From Parapristionchus giblindavisi (Eukaryota; Nematoda; Chromadorea; Rhabditida; Diplogasteridae), in the NCBI GenBank assembly GCA_943737045.1, contig CALSFV010000203.1:81001-145000 (forward strand): a stretch of 64,000 nucleotides of DNA. Direction: 5' to 3'. Below the pieces are notes generated by a model. That model was not told where the DNA came from, searched no databases, and saw only the letters and a list, made by a program, of their open reading frames with translations. Numbering within the stretch: the first letter of the stretch is position 1; every line of letters begins with the position of its first letter. The position numbers and the translations under genes are program-made. Below are positions 27,501 through 40,056 of this stretch, one piece after another.

Positions 27501-30079
27501 CCCAACATGGAGATATACCAACTTTGTACAATCTCTATTCTGATTCGTACCTTTGATGAAGCTTTGTTGATGCGGTAGAAACGATTTGACGCGATTCCTC
27601 CTCCCATCGCTTGGTATGCACTGAAGTTAACATTGCGATTGGAACAAGGTTATCATCGACTACTACGGTATTTTGCGCATGTCACTTTGGGGTTAGAAAA
27701 GGGGATTGTGAAAGGCTTATTTCTTCTGCCTTCATTGGATCACTTTGGAGACCCAAAAAGTGACCGCAAAATACTGGAGAACTCTTACGTCACTAACTAC
27801 AATAGCTCATACAAATCAATATTGATGTTTTATAGAGGGTAAAAAACAGGTGAATTCCTACTAACATTGTATCAGTCTCGACATTATATCCGACAAGATT
27901 CTCAACATCATAGGGTCCTCCGTGAGTGGCTGATACACGACCAATTCCATCCTTCTGAAATATTATATTTCATGGTTATTACACCGTAATTTCAAAGTCA
28001 ATTAAAAAATTACCTCTATTTTAACATGAGCCACATGATTGTAGATATTTCCATCAGTATATTGAACAGGAAGAATAGTGAAGAATCCATTCGTTGATGA
28101 GTAAATGTTCTCAAAGTCTGAGGGGAATGCCCAAAGTTTCCGATTTCCTATGGTATATGATTGTTCGAATACCTAAAATACTTTATAAAATGAATAAAAT
28201 ATGTGTATGAATGCACTAACCATGACACAATCCCGTGCATTACACAATGTAAAGTAGAGATTAGTCTGCTTCCGGTTAGCCCAAACGGTGATCAACTTCT
28301 CCTCCTTCCCATCCAATCCTCTCATCCAACTTACCGCGAAGATGTAGTACGACCGGAAAAAAATGCAAAAAGATCTGGGCCGAACCGGGAGTCGAACCCG
28401 GGACCTCTCGCACCCGAAGCGAGAATCATACCCCTAGACCATCCGGCCACTGCCTTTATCACTCTCTCATCGCTATTTGCGCTCACTGTCATCTCGTTCT
28501 GTATGTAATGTTTACTTACTGGTTGTTTAGCTGTTCAGGTGGACTAATGACCACTCGTTGAGATGTATCCCTATTCCACAGATACAATTTGATCTTTGGT
28601 TGCTCAACAACTCCTGCTTTCGGATAAGGGATCGATTGGTACCTAGAATGAGCGCATCAATCATTGGTAACAAATTAGACACAATACACAACACACTTGT
28701 TGTTTATTACACTGTATGATATGATATAAGTACACGATATATATAACAAATACAACTCACTCTGGGTATTGTCCTTGAGTGTACTTCTTGATCCAGACTT
28801 TGTTGACGTCTGTATCATCAAACTTGATGTACGAAAGGAATTTTCCACTGGGCGACCACCAATGAGCATTCGACTTCATCAGAACATCCTCTATTAATGA
28901 TATAGAAATTAATTCTATTAAGTTTAACATTCTCGCACCTTCGTATAGCCAATCAGAGATACCGTATTTCACGTATTCGCTTCCATTTTGGGTCAATTGT
29001 TTGACACTATCCGCAATTTCTGGATCAGATTGATAGAATAGAGTGTTGCTGGCTACATAGACCTGTGAATAAATTAAATGATGCTTTGGCAAGATTTTAG
29101 AACATACAAATGAGTTGGATATAGGGTCAGTATTCCATGCAAATTCTTGAATAATCTCCGATCCGTTACCTGTAGGTCCCACAGGGGCCATATTTCTAAA
29201 TAATATCGATAAAAATTTTTTTTAAATTAAAGTGAAATTTATTTACATTAATTTTCCGCCTGAAACCCGTGCAATAAGATAAAAATTCTCTTTGGAATGA
29301 CGGAATCCCTGAAACAAGAATTCAGTTTAGGGTTACTTCTTAACAATTACCTGATGCACTAATCGATACAGTGCTACATATTTGCCAGTGGCAGAAAATT
29401 TGATGCGTTCCCCATTGAAACCAGGAGGAAACTCTTTGGCATCAATGAAAGGACGTTCTTCTGTTGATGTCGCAGTAATTATCGAGAGACTTTCACTCTC
29501 AGTCTGGAATACAACTCAAGGATTACTGTAGCTCGTTTGATTTGTCTTACTGTAGCATCGATCTGTCGATGGAGGACTCCGTTTCCATCAGGAGTCCACA
29601 CATTATAATAGTTAGGTTTGGTGATGAAAGTGTTAGCAAAGAGATCAGAACGACTGAATTTAACGTAATTGGATGGAAATTTCTTCCTTGATCCGAGTGT
29701 TAAAGGGGTCGTTCGGGTAGGAGAAGCGAATACTTCTTGAGATGATTTTGATTCACTTGATATCTCTCCTCCCTCACGACGCGACAAAAGATCAACTGCT
29801 GAAAACCACAGTCTTCATTTAAATTCCTACCCTCGAAACAAATAACTTGATGTCAATCTCGATTAGCATCAATGCTAAATCCAATCAAATATCATCGCAG
29901 TTTAATTTGAGACAATGCCAATAAAGAACTAATTCAAATTAGACGGACTCACGTTTCTGCGTGAAAATGAGAGTGACTCCGACTGCGACGCAGACAATGA
30001 TAAATACAGTAAAGAGAACAGCAGCTACACGAAGAGCCAGTCTGGCACATTGATAACTCCCGTAACTTGAACGATCCAT
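24538..30079 (-). CDS. dipeptidyl peptidase IV family protein (S9B), type II membrane
   Basis: Predicted to cleave Xaa-Pro/Ala dipeptides from peptide N-termini at the cell surface. 22 in-phase exons: 29953-30079, 29551-29798, 29351-29503, 29247-29308, 29108-29195, 28939-29062, 28761-28890, 28520-28642, 28221-28374, 28014-28172, 27866-27954, 27551-27620, 27243-27396, 26871-26960, 26259-26328, 26013-26207, 25908-25965, 25752-25854, 25359-25417, 25231-25303, 25106-25179, 24538-24636; 833 aa. A short cytosolic tail is followed by one membrane helix (about residues 13-36). The substrate-anchoring Glu pair is in DWLYEED (267-268). The nucleophile motif is GWSYGG (Ser 699). The acid is in HGEADDN (about 777) and His 808 is in DHGL. 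All catalytic residues are present, so an active enzyme is likely. A TTCCTTACAG acceptor 3 nt before the ATG suggests trans-splicing. One intron holds a tRNA gene. Confidence 0.94.
28377..28448 (-). tRNA. tRNA-Pro (CGG anticodon)
   Basis: A 72-nt cloverleaf: acceptor arms GGCCGGA and TTCGGCC pair (one G-T), the anticodon stem CTCGC/GCGAG encloses the loop TTCGGGT with anticodon CGG, and the T arm is CCGGG-TTCGACT-CCCGG. A box (TGGTCTAGGGG) and B box (GGTTCGACTCC) are intact. It lies in an intron of the dipeptidyl peptidase gene, in the same orientation. Downstream on its strand, two T runs (T5 and T7) could terminate Pol III. Confidence 0.96.
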
Positions 30080-31705
30080 GTACTGTAAGGAAGAGAAATA
30101 GAGAGATCAATCCGTTCCCACTCTCTCTTTCATCTTTCCACTATTTAATCGCTTCTCATCCCATTCATCATTCAAAGAACCCATCTAACTCGAATATAGA
30201 GAAGAATCGCTCAATCTCGACACTTGGAACTGTCAAGGAATCAATTGAGCCAAGCCTTTTTATCCATTTTTGCATGATTCATATTTTGGTTCTCCTATGC
30301 GCGTATCATTCAAAGCGTTGAATCATATATTATTTTGTGAGCGATTTCGGCTAAAATACTGATTTCTTTGTGCAATCGAATCGCCATGCGCTTTTTCAAG
30401 TTGTACAAAAGTCAATAAAAATTTGCAAGATCATAGAACATCATTCTGAGATATGCGGAAGTAGAGATGAAGATAAGAGATATGGATCACAATTTGTATG
30501 CTGATCTACGGCAATTCTGGTGTATTCGCAACAGTTTCTGTTTACAATTTTGAGTTCAATCTTTAATAGACAGAAAATGTTTATTAAAGAATGAAATTTA
30601 AGATAATCTCAGAACCGCTCAAATAATATTCATATTCTTGCAAGCTTCGCTCACCGATTTATTCATATTACTCTGAGGTGGAAGAATATAAAAGTGATGG
30701 CGAATCCATCGGACGAAGATGAATCTACGGAGAGGAAGTTATTGTAATAAAGATTGAAAAAGATGGAGAACTATGGGGTAAAGTGATGGGAATAGAGAGA
30801 GAGAGGAGAGAGCGCGGATAAATGTGAGTATGATGAATGGAGTGATTGGAAATAATGACACGACCAAGTGAAAGAAGAAAGAAGAAGATGTATGGATGAT
30901 GATGATGAGGGATGATCTTGATAGAAGAGATAAGAAGACATGTCTAATGAACACTTGCAGACAAAAAGGAGATGGACAAATTGAATTTGTGTGAAGGCGG
31001 AATAATGGAAGGAGGAATAGTAGGGAATAGATCTAGGGGAAGCCCGAAGAGAGATAAAGCGTGAAATGATATTAGTGAAGAAGAGAACGAGAGAAGTAAG
31101 AATGACCACCACGTCAGAATGGGACAAGAACAAGAATGAGACATGTCGTTGTCTATTTCTTTATCTCTCCATGTCTTCATCACCTTCCTCCTTCTCACAC
31201 CGAAAGAAAGTGAGGAGATAGGCGATTGCATAGAGAAGCACCAGCTGTCCTTTTCACCCCCCCCAACACATACTCACCCCCTATCCTCACTCCTCCCCTC
31301 ACTCTCTCTGCCTCTAATAGCCTCTAGCTATCGCTTTCAAAAACAAGGCAAAGCCGACAAAAAGAGGCTTAATTATCCATCGACATGCTTGAACATGAAC
31401 ATAATATATGATAAGATATCTAGTAGGTTGAATTACTGCATTTAGTGTAATTGATCATGACTGTACCGTAAGTTTACCGCATACTGTACACTATTTGATG
31501 GGATGTTATTGGCAATGAATTATTTGTCACGACATGAGAGGATATCTGTGTGGCGTTTGTGTGAGGAGAATGAGTGGAAGGGGTCTCATAGGTGGGACTT
31601 GAATTGAATGTTATAAAAAAACCTCTTTGATCTTTCGACTACTGTAGTAAAATTTGTTTACGTAGGATGGGAATGGGTGTAGTGATGAGAGATAGTTGCA
31701 ATCTA
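30080..31705. other. intergenic, upstream of the peptidase gene
   Basis: About 1.6 kb with purine-rich plus-strand sequence around 30690-31140. The opposite-strand open frames of up to 120 codons are Ser/Leu-rich products of that composition. No exon was found. Confidence 0.45.
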
Positions 31706-31706
31706 A

Positions 31707-33450
31707 CAAGGGAACTATCTCAGCTTGCTTTTTTCAAACTGGATGAAATTTTGCATAGACATAGCTGAACATATTATAAGATCAAGTGTGAAGTCTAAAA
31801 ATTCTGGCAGGCAATAGCCGAGCCAGAAAATTGGTCCAAAGTTTTGACCCATGTTCAGTTAAGTTTCACACGCGTTTCTGTGTTCCTGTGTACAAAACGA
31901 TTTTCCGATTCATGGTCTGTTCCTTGAAAGGATCGAACAAGTGGAGCGGTGGTGTAGTGGCGAAGTGTCTTCGTTACCTTGGCAACAAGTGGTGTGTTCG
32001 ATGCCGCTATGCTGCAAAATTTTTTTTGCGTTTTTAAAGAGATCGATAAATGTTCATTTTTCAATATTATTTATTTATTTATTTATACCATCAAATATAA
32101 TGAGTAGGGGGGATATGTATAAAGGCAGAAGAGGGATAAATGGATTTCCGTCGCATAAGGCGATTTAGGTTTTGGAACGGTGGCAGTTTTCATGGTAAGG
32201 GTTTCAGGTACGAATTCAAATACAATTTAAATATTAAAATATTCACTGCATTGATCGTGTCAACTGTGCGAGACCAGATATTTTTTTAAACGTAGTTTTA
32301 TTCAGACGTTTAGGGGACTATTTCTCCATCATCAGTGAAAGTAAACTACCTACAATGAAAAATATGAATAATATGAACGCCGACAAGTGGACTAGATAGG
32401 GCAAGAACACAACCGTTGAATTAGATGCAATGAAAGGATGAAAGGAATAAGAATGAGAGAAACACGGACGCTGTGGTTGGAGTGAGGTTTGGGACGGCAG
32501 GTCAGATAGAGGGAGAGAGAGAGGAAGATAGTGTGGCTATGATCAAAGGAGTTGAGCAAGGATAATTGTGAGAGTTCTATAGACAGTTCAGCACGATTGT
32601 TCTCTTCCTCTCTCCCCCCCCCCCCCCCCTCTATAGAGGATATATCTGACCTGCCGTCCCAAACCTCACTCCAACCCAAGCGTCCGTTTCTATCGTTCTT
32701 GTTCTCTCTCTCTCTCTTTCTTATTCCTTTCATCCTTTCATTGCATCTAATTCTTGCCCTATCTAGTCCACTTGTCGGCGTTCATATTATTCATATTTTT
32801 CATTGTAGGTAGTTTACTTTCACTGATGATGGAGAAATAGTCCCCTAAACGTCTGAATAAAACTACGTTTAAAAAAATATCTGGTCTCGCACAGTTGACA
32901 CGATCAATGCAGTGAATATTTTAATATTTAAATTGTATTTGAATTCGTACCTGAAACCCTTACCATGAAAACTGCCACCGTTCCAAAACCTAAATCGCCT
33001 TATGCGACGGAAATCCATTTATCCCTCTTCTGCCTTTATACATATCCCCCCTACTCATTATATTTGATGGTATAAATAAATAAATAAATAATATTGAAAT
33101 ATGAACATTTATCGATCTCTTTAAAAAATGCAAAAAAAATTTGCACCATAGCGGCATCGAACACACCACTGTTGCCAAGGTAACGAAGACACTTCGCCAC
33201 TACACCACCGCTCCACTTGTTCGATCCTTTCAAGGAACAGACCATGAATCGGAAAATCGTTTTGTACACAGGAACACAGAAACGCGTGTGAAACTTAACT
33301 GAACATGGGTCAAAACTTTGGACCAATTTTCTGGCTCGGCTATTGCCTGCCAGAATTTTTAGACTTCACACTTCATCTTATAATATGTTCAGCTATGTCT
33401 ATGCAAAATTTCATCCAGTTTGAAAAAAGCAAGCTGAGATAGTTCCCTTG
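31707..33450. mobile_element. 1.7 kb foldback transposable element
   Basis: Two arms of about 0.8 kb (31707 to about 32505, and about 32643 to 33450) are near-identical inverted repeats around a loop of about 135 bp that holds a C-run. The tips read CAAGGGAACTATCTCAGC on both sides and are flanked directly by TAA (31704-31706 and 33451-33453), a likely 3-bp target duplication of the kind used by PIF/Harbinger-type elements. No transposase frame was found, so it is non-autonomous. Each arm carries a tRNA-like module and a TTATTTATTTATTTA run. High arm identity suggests recent origin or arm conversion. Confidence 0.85.
31941..32012 (+). repeat. tRNA-like module in left arm of foldback element
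   Basis: GGAGCGGTGGTGTAGTGGCG resembles an A box and GTGTTCGATGCC a B box at tRNA-like spacing. The cloverleaf is degenerate, so this is a tRNA-derived or Pol III-promoter-like module rather than a functional tRNA. The mirrored copy is at about 33145-33216 on the minus strand. Confidence 0.5.
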
Positions 33451-33784
33451 TAAGACTTCTAATGCAAGACGACTCTGATACCGCTTTATGTTCACCCTCA
33501 CTGTTTCATCACCTAACTAAATTAACTACTCAATGCAATATATCGAAAGAACACAACTCTACGCTCATACCGGAAATGATTGGGGTATTCAATTAATAAA
33601 TACACGTACAGTTTGAGTGCACAAGCTAGAAAATACGAAGTAACAGTAGCTTTTAACAGAAGTATTAATGATAATAACGGAACGAAAAGTGTGAGAGAAT
33701 GATGATATAGTGTATGATAGTAAACGAAATCACACCGTCATCGAGGTCATTGGATGATCAACGAACTTTGATTAAATCAATGAG

Positions 33785-34133
33785 TTAAAGGTGGTGTCCG
33801 GGCAATATTTTCGTGAACAAACTGTGAAGACAGAAAGATAGCAAAAGTTATTCTGCATACCTTACATACATTAGTTTATGCTAACTTAGCTTATTGATCG
33901 CTAGAATCATGAATGAATCCATGCTTGATGTACAGGCAAAGGCGCGAAATTTTGAAAATAGGAAAGTTCAGCAATAGGTTTCGAACCCGCGACGTTACGC
34001 TTACTAGTGAGCACTTTTACCACTGCGCTACGGGATTGATGAATGGTCGTGCTAATTTCTTGCATATCACTTGCCCCTTGCATAATAGATATGTTATATA
34101 TTTGCATAGACATTCGAGGGCCTCCATCTTTAA
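33785..34133. mobile_element. TTAA-flanked inverted-repeat element, copy 1
   Basis: Begins TTAAAGGTGGTGTCC and ends CTCCATCTTTAA, matching the ends of two other copies in this window. It shares the internal block TTTTCGTGA-AAACTG with copy 2. TTAA at both borders is the target choice of piggyBac-type elements. It carries a minus-strand tRNA-like module (about 33966-34036). Confidence 0.6.
33966..34036 (-). repeat. tRNA-like module inside TTAA element copy 1
   Basis: Reads TCCCGTAGCGCAGTGG (A-box-like) and, about 45 nt later, CGGGTTCGAAACC (B-box-like). The anticodon arm does not fold cleanly, so it is not called as a tRNA gene. Confidence 0.5.
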
Positions 34134-35890
34134 TAGACTATTATCTTGTGTAAACATATCACCCACTAGTGTACCTATCTAGTATTAGTGATATGGAATA
34201 AATCACATAAGCTGTCGTTTTAACTACAAACAAACATCCTCTAAAGTGAATACGATAACAAAAAAATATTTTGATCCCGTCGATGTTTATCGACGGAACT
34301 ATTGAAGATAGTAGTGAAAGTGCGGGAATCGCTTCTAAGTGGTAACACATGGAGAAAGAGAAGAGAATGAAGACAAATTAGAAGGATCACGGGAGGATAT
34401 ATATCAATTGGAAAGAGCTGAAAGAAGTGAAAGAGGAGTGATAAAGGTGAGCCTATGTGAATGAGAAGAATGAAGTATAGAGATTAAGAAATGGAATGAG
34501 GATCGTGAAGAATATACTACTCAAAGATATCCATGGGATATATTTGTCAGACCTTGCGAGACTAGTTCGATTGTTCTTCTGTAGATGGTCGAAGAGATCT
34601 CAATGATCACAAGAGCGAATGAATGACTGGATAGAAGGATGGAGGAGCAGAGGGACCGTTGTCCACAACACATTCACAGGAGGACGAAGACACGTCAAGA
34701 GATATTTGATACACACATAAGGGTTGATGGTGTCCTTCTTCTCATTCTTATGGAGAGAAGAATAGAATATAGAATAGATCGAGAGCCTTCTCACTTTCTT
34801 CTCTTTCATCGTCTACAGAAGTGTGGTTGAAATTGAGTGATTCGAGTGGTCTGACACCTTTGCCTCTCTCCCCTTTTCATACGATACAATTGAATGGGAC
34901 AAAGATTCATGCATGCAGATATGAAATATGAGGAGGTTCAGAGGGAACCACACCTTAAGGAGGAGTGTTCAATTTGTATGCATAAAGGCAATAAAGAGAT
35001 TCGGAGGGAGACAACGATATTTACTCTCATGTGGTGGTTGATGACAGTAGACCAACGGTTGACACAGGGTGAGAGATACTATAATACAACCCCGGTGGGA
35101 TTATTGGTACGAAGAGAAAGAGAAAGGATATAAAGAAGAGACGGATTGATCAGGTAAAGATTACATAGAATATGGATGAATGAAGGGGAGAATGACAACC
35201 AGATTCGCTATCATTCGTCTGTTAATGTATAAGTTACATAATAGTTATGAGAATGGAATCACATGCAGGCACATTTTGTAATGCTTAGATCTATAAAATG
35301 TTTCAAGCGAATTTACCGGAAACGTTAATCTCTGAGGTACTCAATTGTGAAAATCGTTCTCGATAATGCCTTACATGTTGAAAAAATTGTTTACGAATTA
35401 GCTAGCTAGTTCATCCAAGTGTTCGTTCAGATTTGAGTATAATTGATCGTTTAGAAGACGACCACACTTCTATCCACTATCCACACTTTTTATCCATCTT
35501 CAGGTGAGAAGAAGAGAAACTGAGACAGAATGAGAGAAGAGCGAAAACTAGGGAGATACAGAGAGACAGGGAAAAGTGTCACTTTTCATTGTTTGAGCTA
35601 CCTTATATGAGAGAATGAAGAGAAAGTGATCGATCTCATTTTTCTCTCACGCTTTCTCCTGTCTCTTCTCACACAGATCGACTGCAAATATCATCTCAAG
35701 TGGATATTATCGTCGAGATTCAGAAATAGGGTTCTCTTTATTGGATATATAATAGATACATGTATCGACATATGAGAAGTGGGATGGAATGATGGAGACA
35801 AGAACGAGACACAAACAGAAATACACGTAGACTTTCTGGCCTGATTAGGGGAATGGGATAATGATCATAAGCGTATAAGAGTATGGGTAA
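34134..35890. other. intergenic, no gene seen
   Basis: About 1.75 kb 3' of the ShKT gene. Open frames of 60-80 codons (for example 34894-35133) lack splice or family support. No RNA gene was seen. Confidence 0.45.
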
Positions 35891-38800
35891 TCAGTGAACG
35901 AATCTTCGCGCCTGTCCAATTCGCCTCTTTCGAATGACCTTAAGAGAAGAGAATAATTGAATGTTTGATTAGAAGATAAGAGTCGATTACCCCTCCACTG
36001 TGTATGGTGTTCTGTCTTCGATCCATTAGAGATTGGTTCATGTTTTTCACTACAGGTTCAGTAGTTGATACTTAAATGATAATTTTATGCACTGAAAATT
36101 ATAAAAAAAATAAAATAAATATGCTGCTTACTCCTGTTCGATGCACTGTGTCTTGCTAAGTTTCTTTTACGATTGGTTTGATTGCCGGTTCGCGCGATAT
36201 CTTCCACCTACATGATTTATTGCATCATACTTTACTTCGATCAGTAAAAATGTAAACCTCGGCTTTCCTAATGTGAATGGGAGCAGAAGTGACCGATTTC
36301 ACACGTAAGAACTTTGTAGTTTCTTCAGATGGTTGTTCAAACCTCCTATTCGACACTGTTCCTCTATTGATCAAGACCACCGAATCACTCTTAGGTCTTG
36401 GTTTAGTCGATGTATTTGTCGTCTTGCCGCTCTTTCTTTTCTGTGGTTTGACAACATTAACTGTAGGTGAAGGTGCAGGATGAAGTGTGGATGCACGAAT
36501 AGTCCATGTAGAAGGAAGAGCCGAAGGAGTAGTGGAACGAGGACTAGAAGTGTGTCTGGATTTGACACGATCTGTTAGATAATTAGACGTGAGGTATAGC
36601 TGATCACGAGTCGTCTGTAAGCAAAAATAAGATTAAACGAGAGCAGGGATGAGTTATACCTGATGAAGCGAATCGATAATTTCCTTTTGTTCAGTATCGC
36701 TGACGTCGTCTTTTCTTAATCCAATCATTCGAGGCAAACTATCATAGCATTCTGTAATGTCTACATCCAGAATACGACTACACGCTCGCATTCCATGTCC
36801 TTCTGAATGATATATCAGATTAATTTGTTTTCGATTTTATTAAAATTGTAAGTGCCTTTTAAAGAAGGGGACCCACGAGTTTTTTCGTGACTAAACTGGC
36901 CAGGCAGAACTGTAGATCACATCTCCCTGTATACAAAAACAATTTTCTCTAAAATTTTAGGTGAACAGGAATGTCGTAATCCGAGCATAAAGTTCATTGA
37001 TCCCCCAGGGATTTGAACTTTATGCTTAACTTTAGCATGCTTTATGCTTTATGCTTAACTTTAACTTTAGGCCTGAGTTTTTGAATTTGAAGGATGCATA
37101 TAATGAAAATTGCAAACGAGAATCGAACCCACGTAACGCGGTTACTAGCGCTAACCACTAACCACTGAGCTACACGCTCTATGCACCCATTCGCTCATAT
37201 CTAATAGAGAACATAATGCCACTTCCTATGCCCCAGGTTCTTCTTATCAATAGTGCACTCCAAATCTCGTGGGTCCCCTTCTTTAATGTCTCGCGTCATA
37301 TATATTAGGGAGCATTTTGATCATTCACATTTTCAATTAATCTTTATAATATTATATCAAGTATCACATGCTCACCTTCGCAAACCATAGTACCACAACT
37401 CTTGGGACAGACATGTCTCACTTTTCTCCATTGTGAATCACACAATCCAGCAACTGCCCATTGACAACAACTCGCGAATAAATCAACCTTCGTACCTTAA
37501 TGATCTCATTGCAGAGATTGTGTGATGTGATACGTCAAACCTGACGAGTGTTGAAAACCGCCAAGTATATCTTCGTCCGAAGCTTCAACCAGCTTCATTG
37601 ATTCATCGAAATTCTTATCATAAGCATTACTCTTGACATCATCGTCTACTAGTATCTGTAATACATGTGTGTACCTTTGGCTGTTTTATTTACTATTCAT
37701 TACTATTGGTAGCTCTTGTACTGGTTGATCGGAAGTCTCTTCATTGTCTGTAAACAAAAGGTATTATTATCATTTATTTGTCCCGTTTGACTCCTTCGTA
37801 CCGATGGAATTACTCTCGTACGATAGTCGATAGGGATCATCCTTCGTTTCCTTGTCCGACGGAGAACCATTCGCCGTTCTGAACAAAGTGCACACATTGA
37901 ACTAGAGACCGAAACGGAGAAGGGGGGACGGTAGCACACAACAAACCTGTAGTTGTCATTCTCTCTATCGGTATTAGAAGGAGGAGACGGGTGCGATGAC
38001 GGCTCCCCTATGGAAAGAATAGATCAAACATTAAACGCTATCATTAATGTTGCATTCAAAAGTCGAGAAATATGGAAGAAAAGTAAAAGAGAAAGTGAGA
38101 GTTGGAGAGTTTTATCTGTTTTCTTTTTCATTTTTATACCTTGGAACAGAGTATTACCGAGAAAACCTCGTCGTCCCTTCATATATGGATTGGTATCTAG
38201 TAAATGAGAAGGAGGAATCTGTCCAGGCGGAGAAGATGGACCAGGAGTGAATGATGCCAGTGAACCAGGACGAGGAGGGCCAAAGATACTTAGAAAGAAT
38301 ATTATCATTTTAAAAGTTGAAAAATGGATATGCTTACTTTTCTTGATTTGATTCAATTTGCGCTGTGTCAATGGTTTTTCCTCTGCCGAACCGTAATGGA
38401 TTGATCTCAAGTGATTGTTTCATTAATCTATTAAACACATTAAACTACCTCATGTAACCTCTCTGTCTTTCGTTCGCTCACTGTTGATTGTATTGCCGGT
38501 ACGGTTTTCATTTGAGCTTAAATGTATAAATATATTGCATTATGGTCCAGCGATAAGTTTCCTACATTGAAACTGTAGGGAAAAAACTGAAGGAATTATA
38601 TTTTAAGTGTTTTGCCCATAAATAATAAATCAGAAAAATAAGCATCGCGCATGAATATTCTCGATCTGAGTTCAGTGGGCATCGATGTCCATTCCAAATT
38701 CCAGTTGCGTAACCATCACTATGTACACAATGTGACTACCCGTTCTTGCGCGAACACTTTGATATGTACGTATGTGTGTTGTGTATGCCGATGGATCTAA

Positions 38801-40056
38801 CCTTTTATAACACTGTTCGAGTCAACAAAAGCCGTATGTGGTTGGGCAGGCATTATGAATGAGGATCGGATGTGTCGTTGTATTCCTTCCACACAACGTG
38901 CTGGTACTGCAAATATAATGGCCAAATGAGATCATGCAAATAACAACTAAATAAATGAATGAAAGGGAAATGGATGCACTCTCAGAACCTCCTTTCATTT
39001 TCCTGGTTCCGTGTTTGATCATCACTCTCACTCTCTCGAGACTGTTATGGGTTATGCAAATATCACCATCGATCTCATGCTAACACTCGCTTTTTTAGAC
39101 TCGTTCACTCCTTTGAACACAAACGGAATGAAAAGAGAACGTTTCATCATTTGAATAGATTAGATGGAGGACCTGTCATGGGTTTTTAACCGATTCGAGA
39201 TTGGAAATAGATCAAAGTAGAGCAATCATAGAAGATTAGATATGTATTATACTCTCTTATGGAACGGAACTTATTCCGATTGACAAACGACTCCCATTCG
39301 GAGATTACAATCACATTAAAATAAGATAAATGAGCATGAAACTGACATTGTCTGCATAATTGATAAGGATCAGCCCGATCATGAGATTTAGTCATGCACA
39401 CATTGGAGGTGTATTCACATGGAATAGTACAGTCCATACCGGCTGGCATCCAGTTTTGGTCTTTGAACAGATTGCCACCTGCAAAACGACACTTAGAGAG
39501 GCATCTCTCACCCAACAATCCAACCATATAATAGACTATGACTTTTGACCGAATCTTACTATATACTTTTACTTTCGGTTGCTTCATACTAAGAAAAATG
39601 TTGGAGATAGGAGATATTTTTAAAAAATTCCCAAAATACGGAATAAAACATCGACGTAGCGACCGAAATGCCATGAAGCACATTATTGCACAATGCAATA
39701 TTGATAATTCTAATATTTCCAAGCTATAGTAAGACTATGAATGCATATATTTTATTTGTGCATTTCAATAATTATCAACACAATTCCTCTAATTCTACGA
39801 ATTAAAGAATTCAGAACTATTGGTTACGTTTTGATGGTACATTGGTGTAAATATACCATAATCAATATTCTGCCAGATTATTCATATCCTACCCACGAAA
39901 TAATACCAAATTGCAAGAAGATATCTTACATATATGCTCATGAGCGTAGATATATTTGAATATCCTTCCAACGGCGTCTTCATGCTCCTTTTTGGTCATT
40001 CTTGATTCTTGGTCATAAGCGAAAATTGACGGTAGAAAGAGCAGCAACAATTTCAT
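35891..40056 (-). CDS. secreted ShKT-domain protein of unknown function
   Basis: Sixteen in-phase exons: 39930-40056, 39347-39478, 38802-38906, 38459-38516, 38338-38427, 38158-38288, 37947-38007, 37802-37878, 37704-37747, 37541-37655, 37376-37495, 36660-36802, 36258-36614, 36132-36207, 35991-36049, 35891-35938; 580 aa. A signal peptide (MKLLLLFLPSIFA) starts the protein. A first Cys cluster (about residues 43-95) includes CGNLFKDQNWMPAGMDC and CRQCLPARC. A Pro/Ser and acidic linker follows, then a ShKT-like domain at about 315-353 (CCQWAVAGLC, VCPKSCGTMVC). The tail is basic and Ser/Thr-rich (VIRKRRIGQARR). ShKT modules are common in secreted nematode proteins and can bind channels or associate with enzymes; no catalytic domain is present. 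The first ShKT cysteine is displaced to give an unusual CC pair. I do not recognise an orthologue. Confidence 0.85.
36859..37286. mobile_element. TTAA-flanked inverted-repeat element, copy 2
   Basis: Perfect 21-bp termini: TTAAAGAAGGGGACCCACGA and one further base, with the mirror image ending in CCCCTTCTTTAA. It lies within an intron of the ShKT gene. A minus-strand tRNA-like module occupies about 37111-37189. No coding potential. Confidence 0.8.
37111..37189 (-). repeat. tRNA-like module inside TTAA element copy 2
   Basis: Contains GTGTAGCTCAGTGGTTAG (strong A box) and GTGGGTTCGATTC (strong B box), with an extra TAGTGGT duplication near the D arm. It resembles a tRNA pseudogene or SINE head. 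The acceptor stem pairs only partly. Confidence 0.6.

Noticed and set aside
33966..37189. tRNA-like modules as genuine tRNA genes
   Set aside because: A and B boxes are good but anticodon and acceptor stems do not pair as in the true tRNA-Pro; they also sit inside transposable elements.
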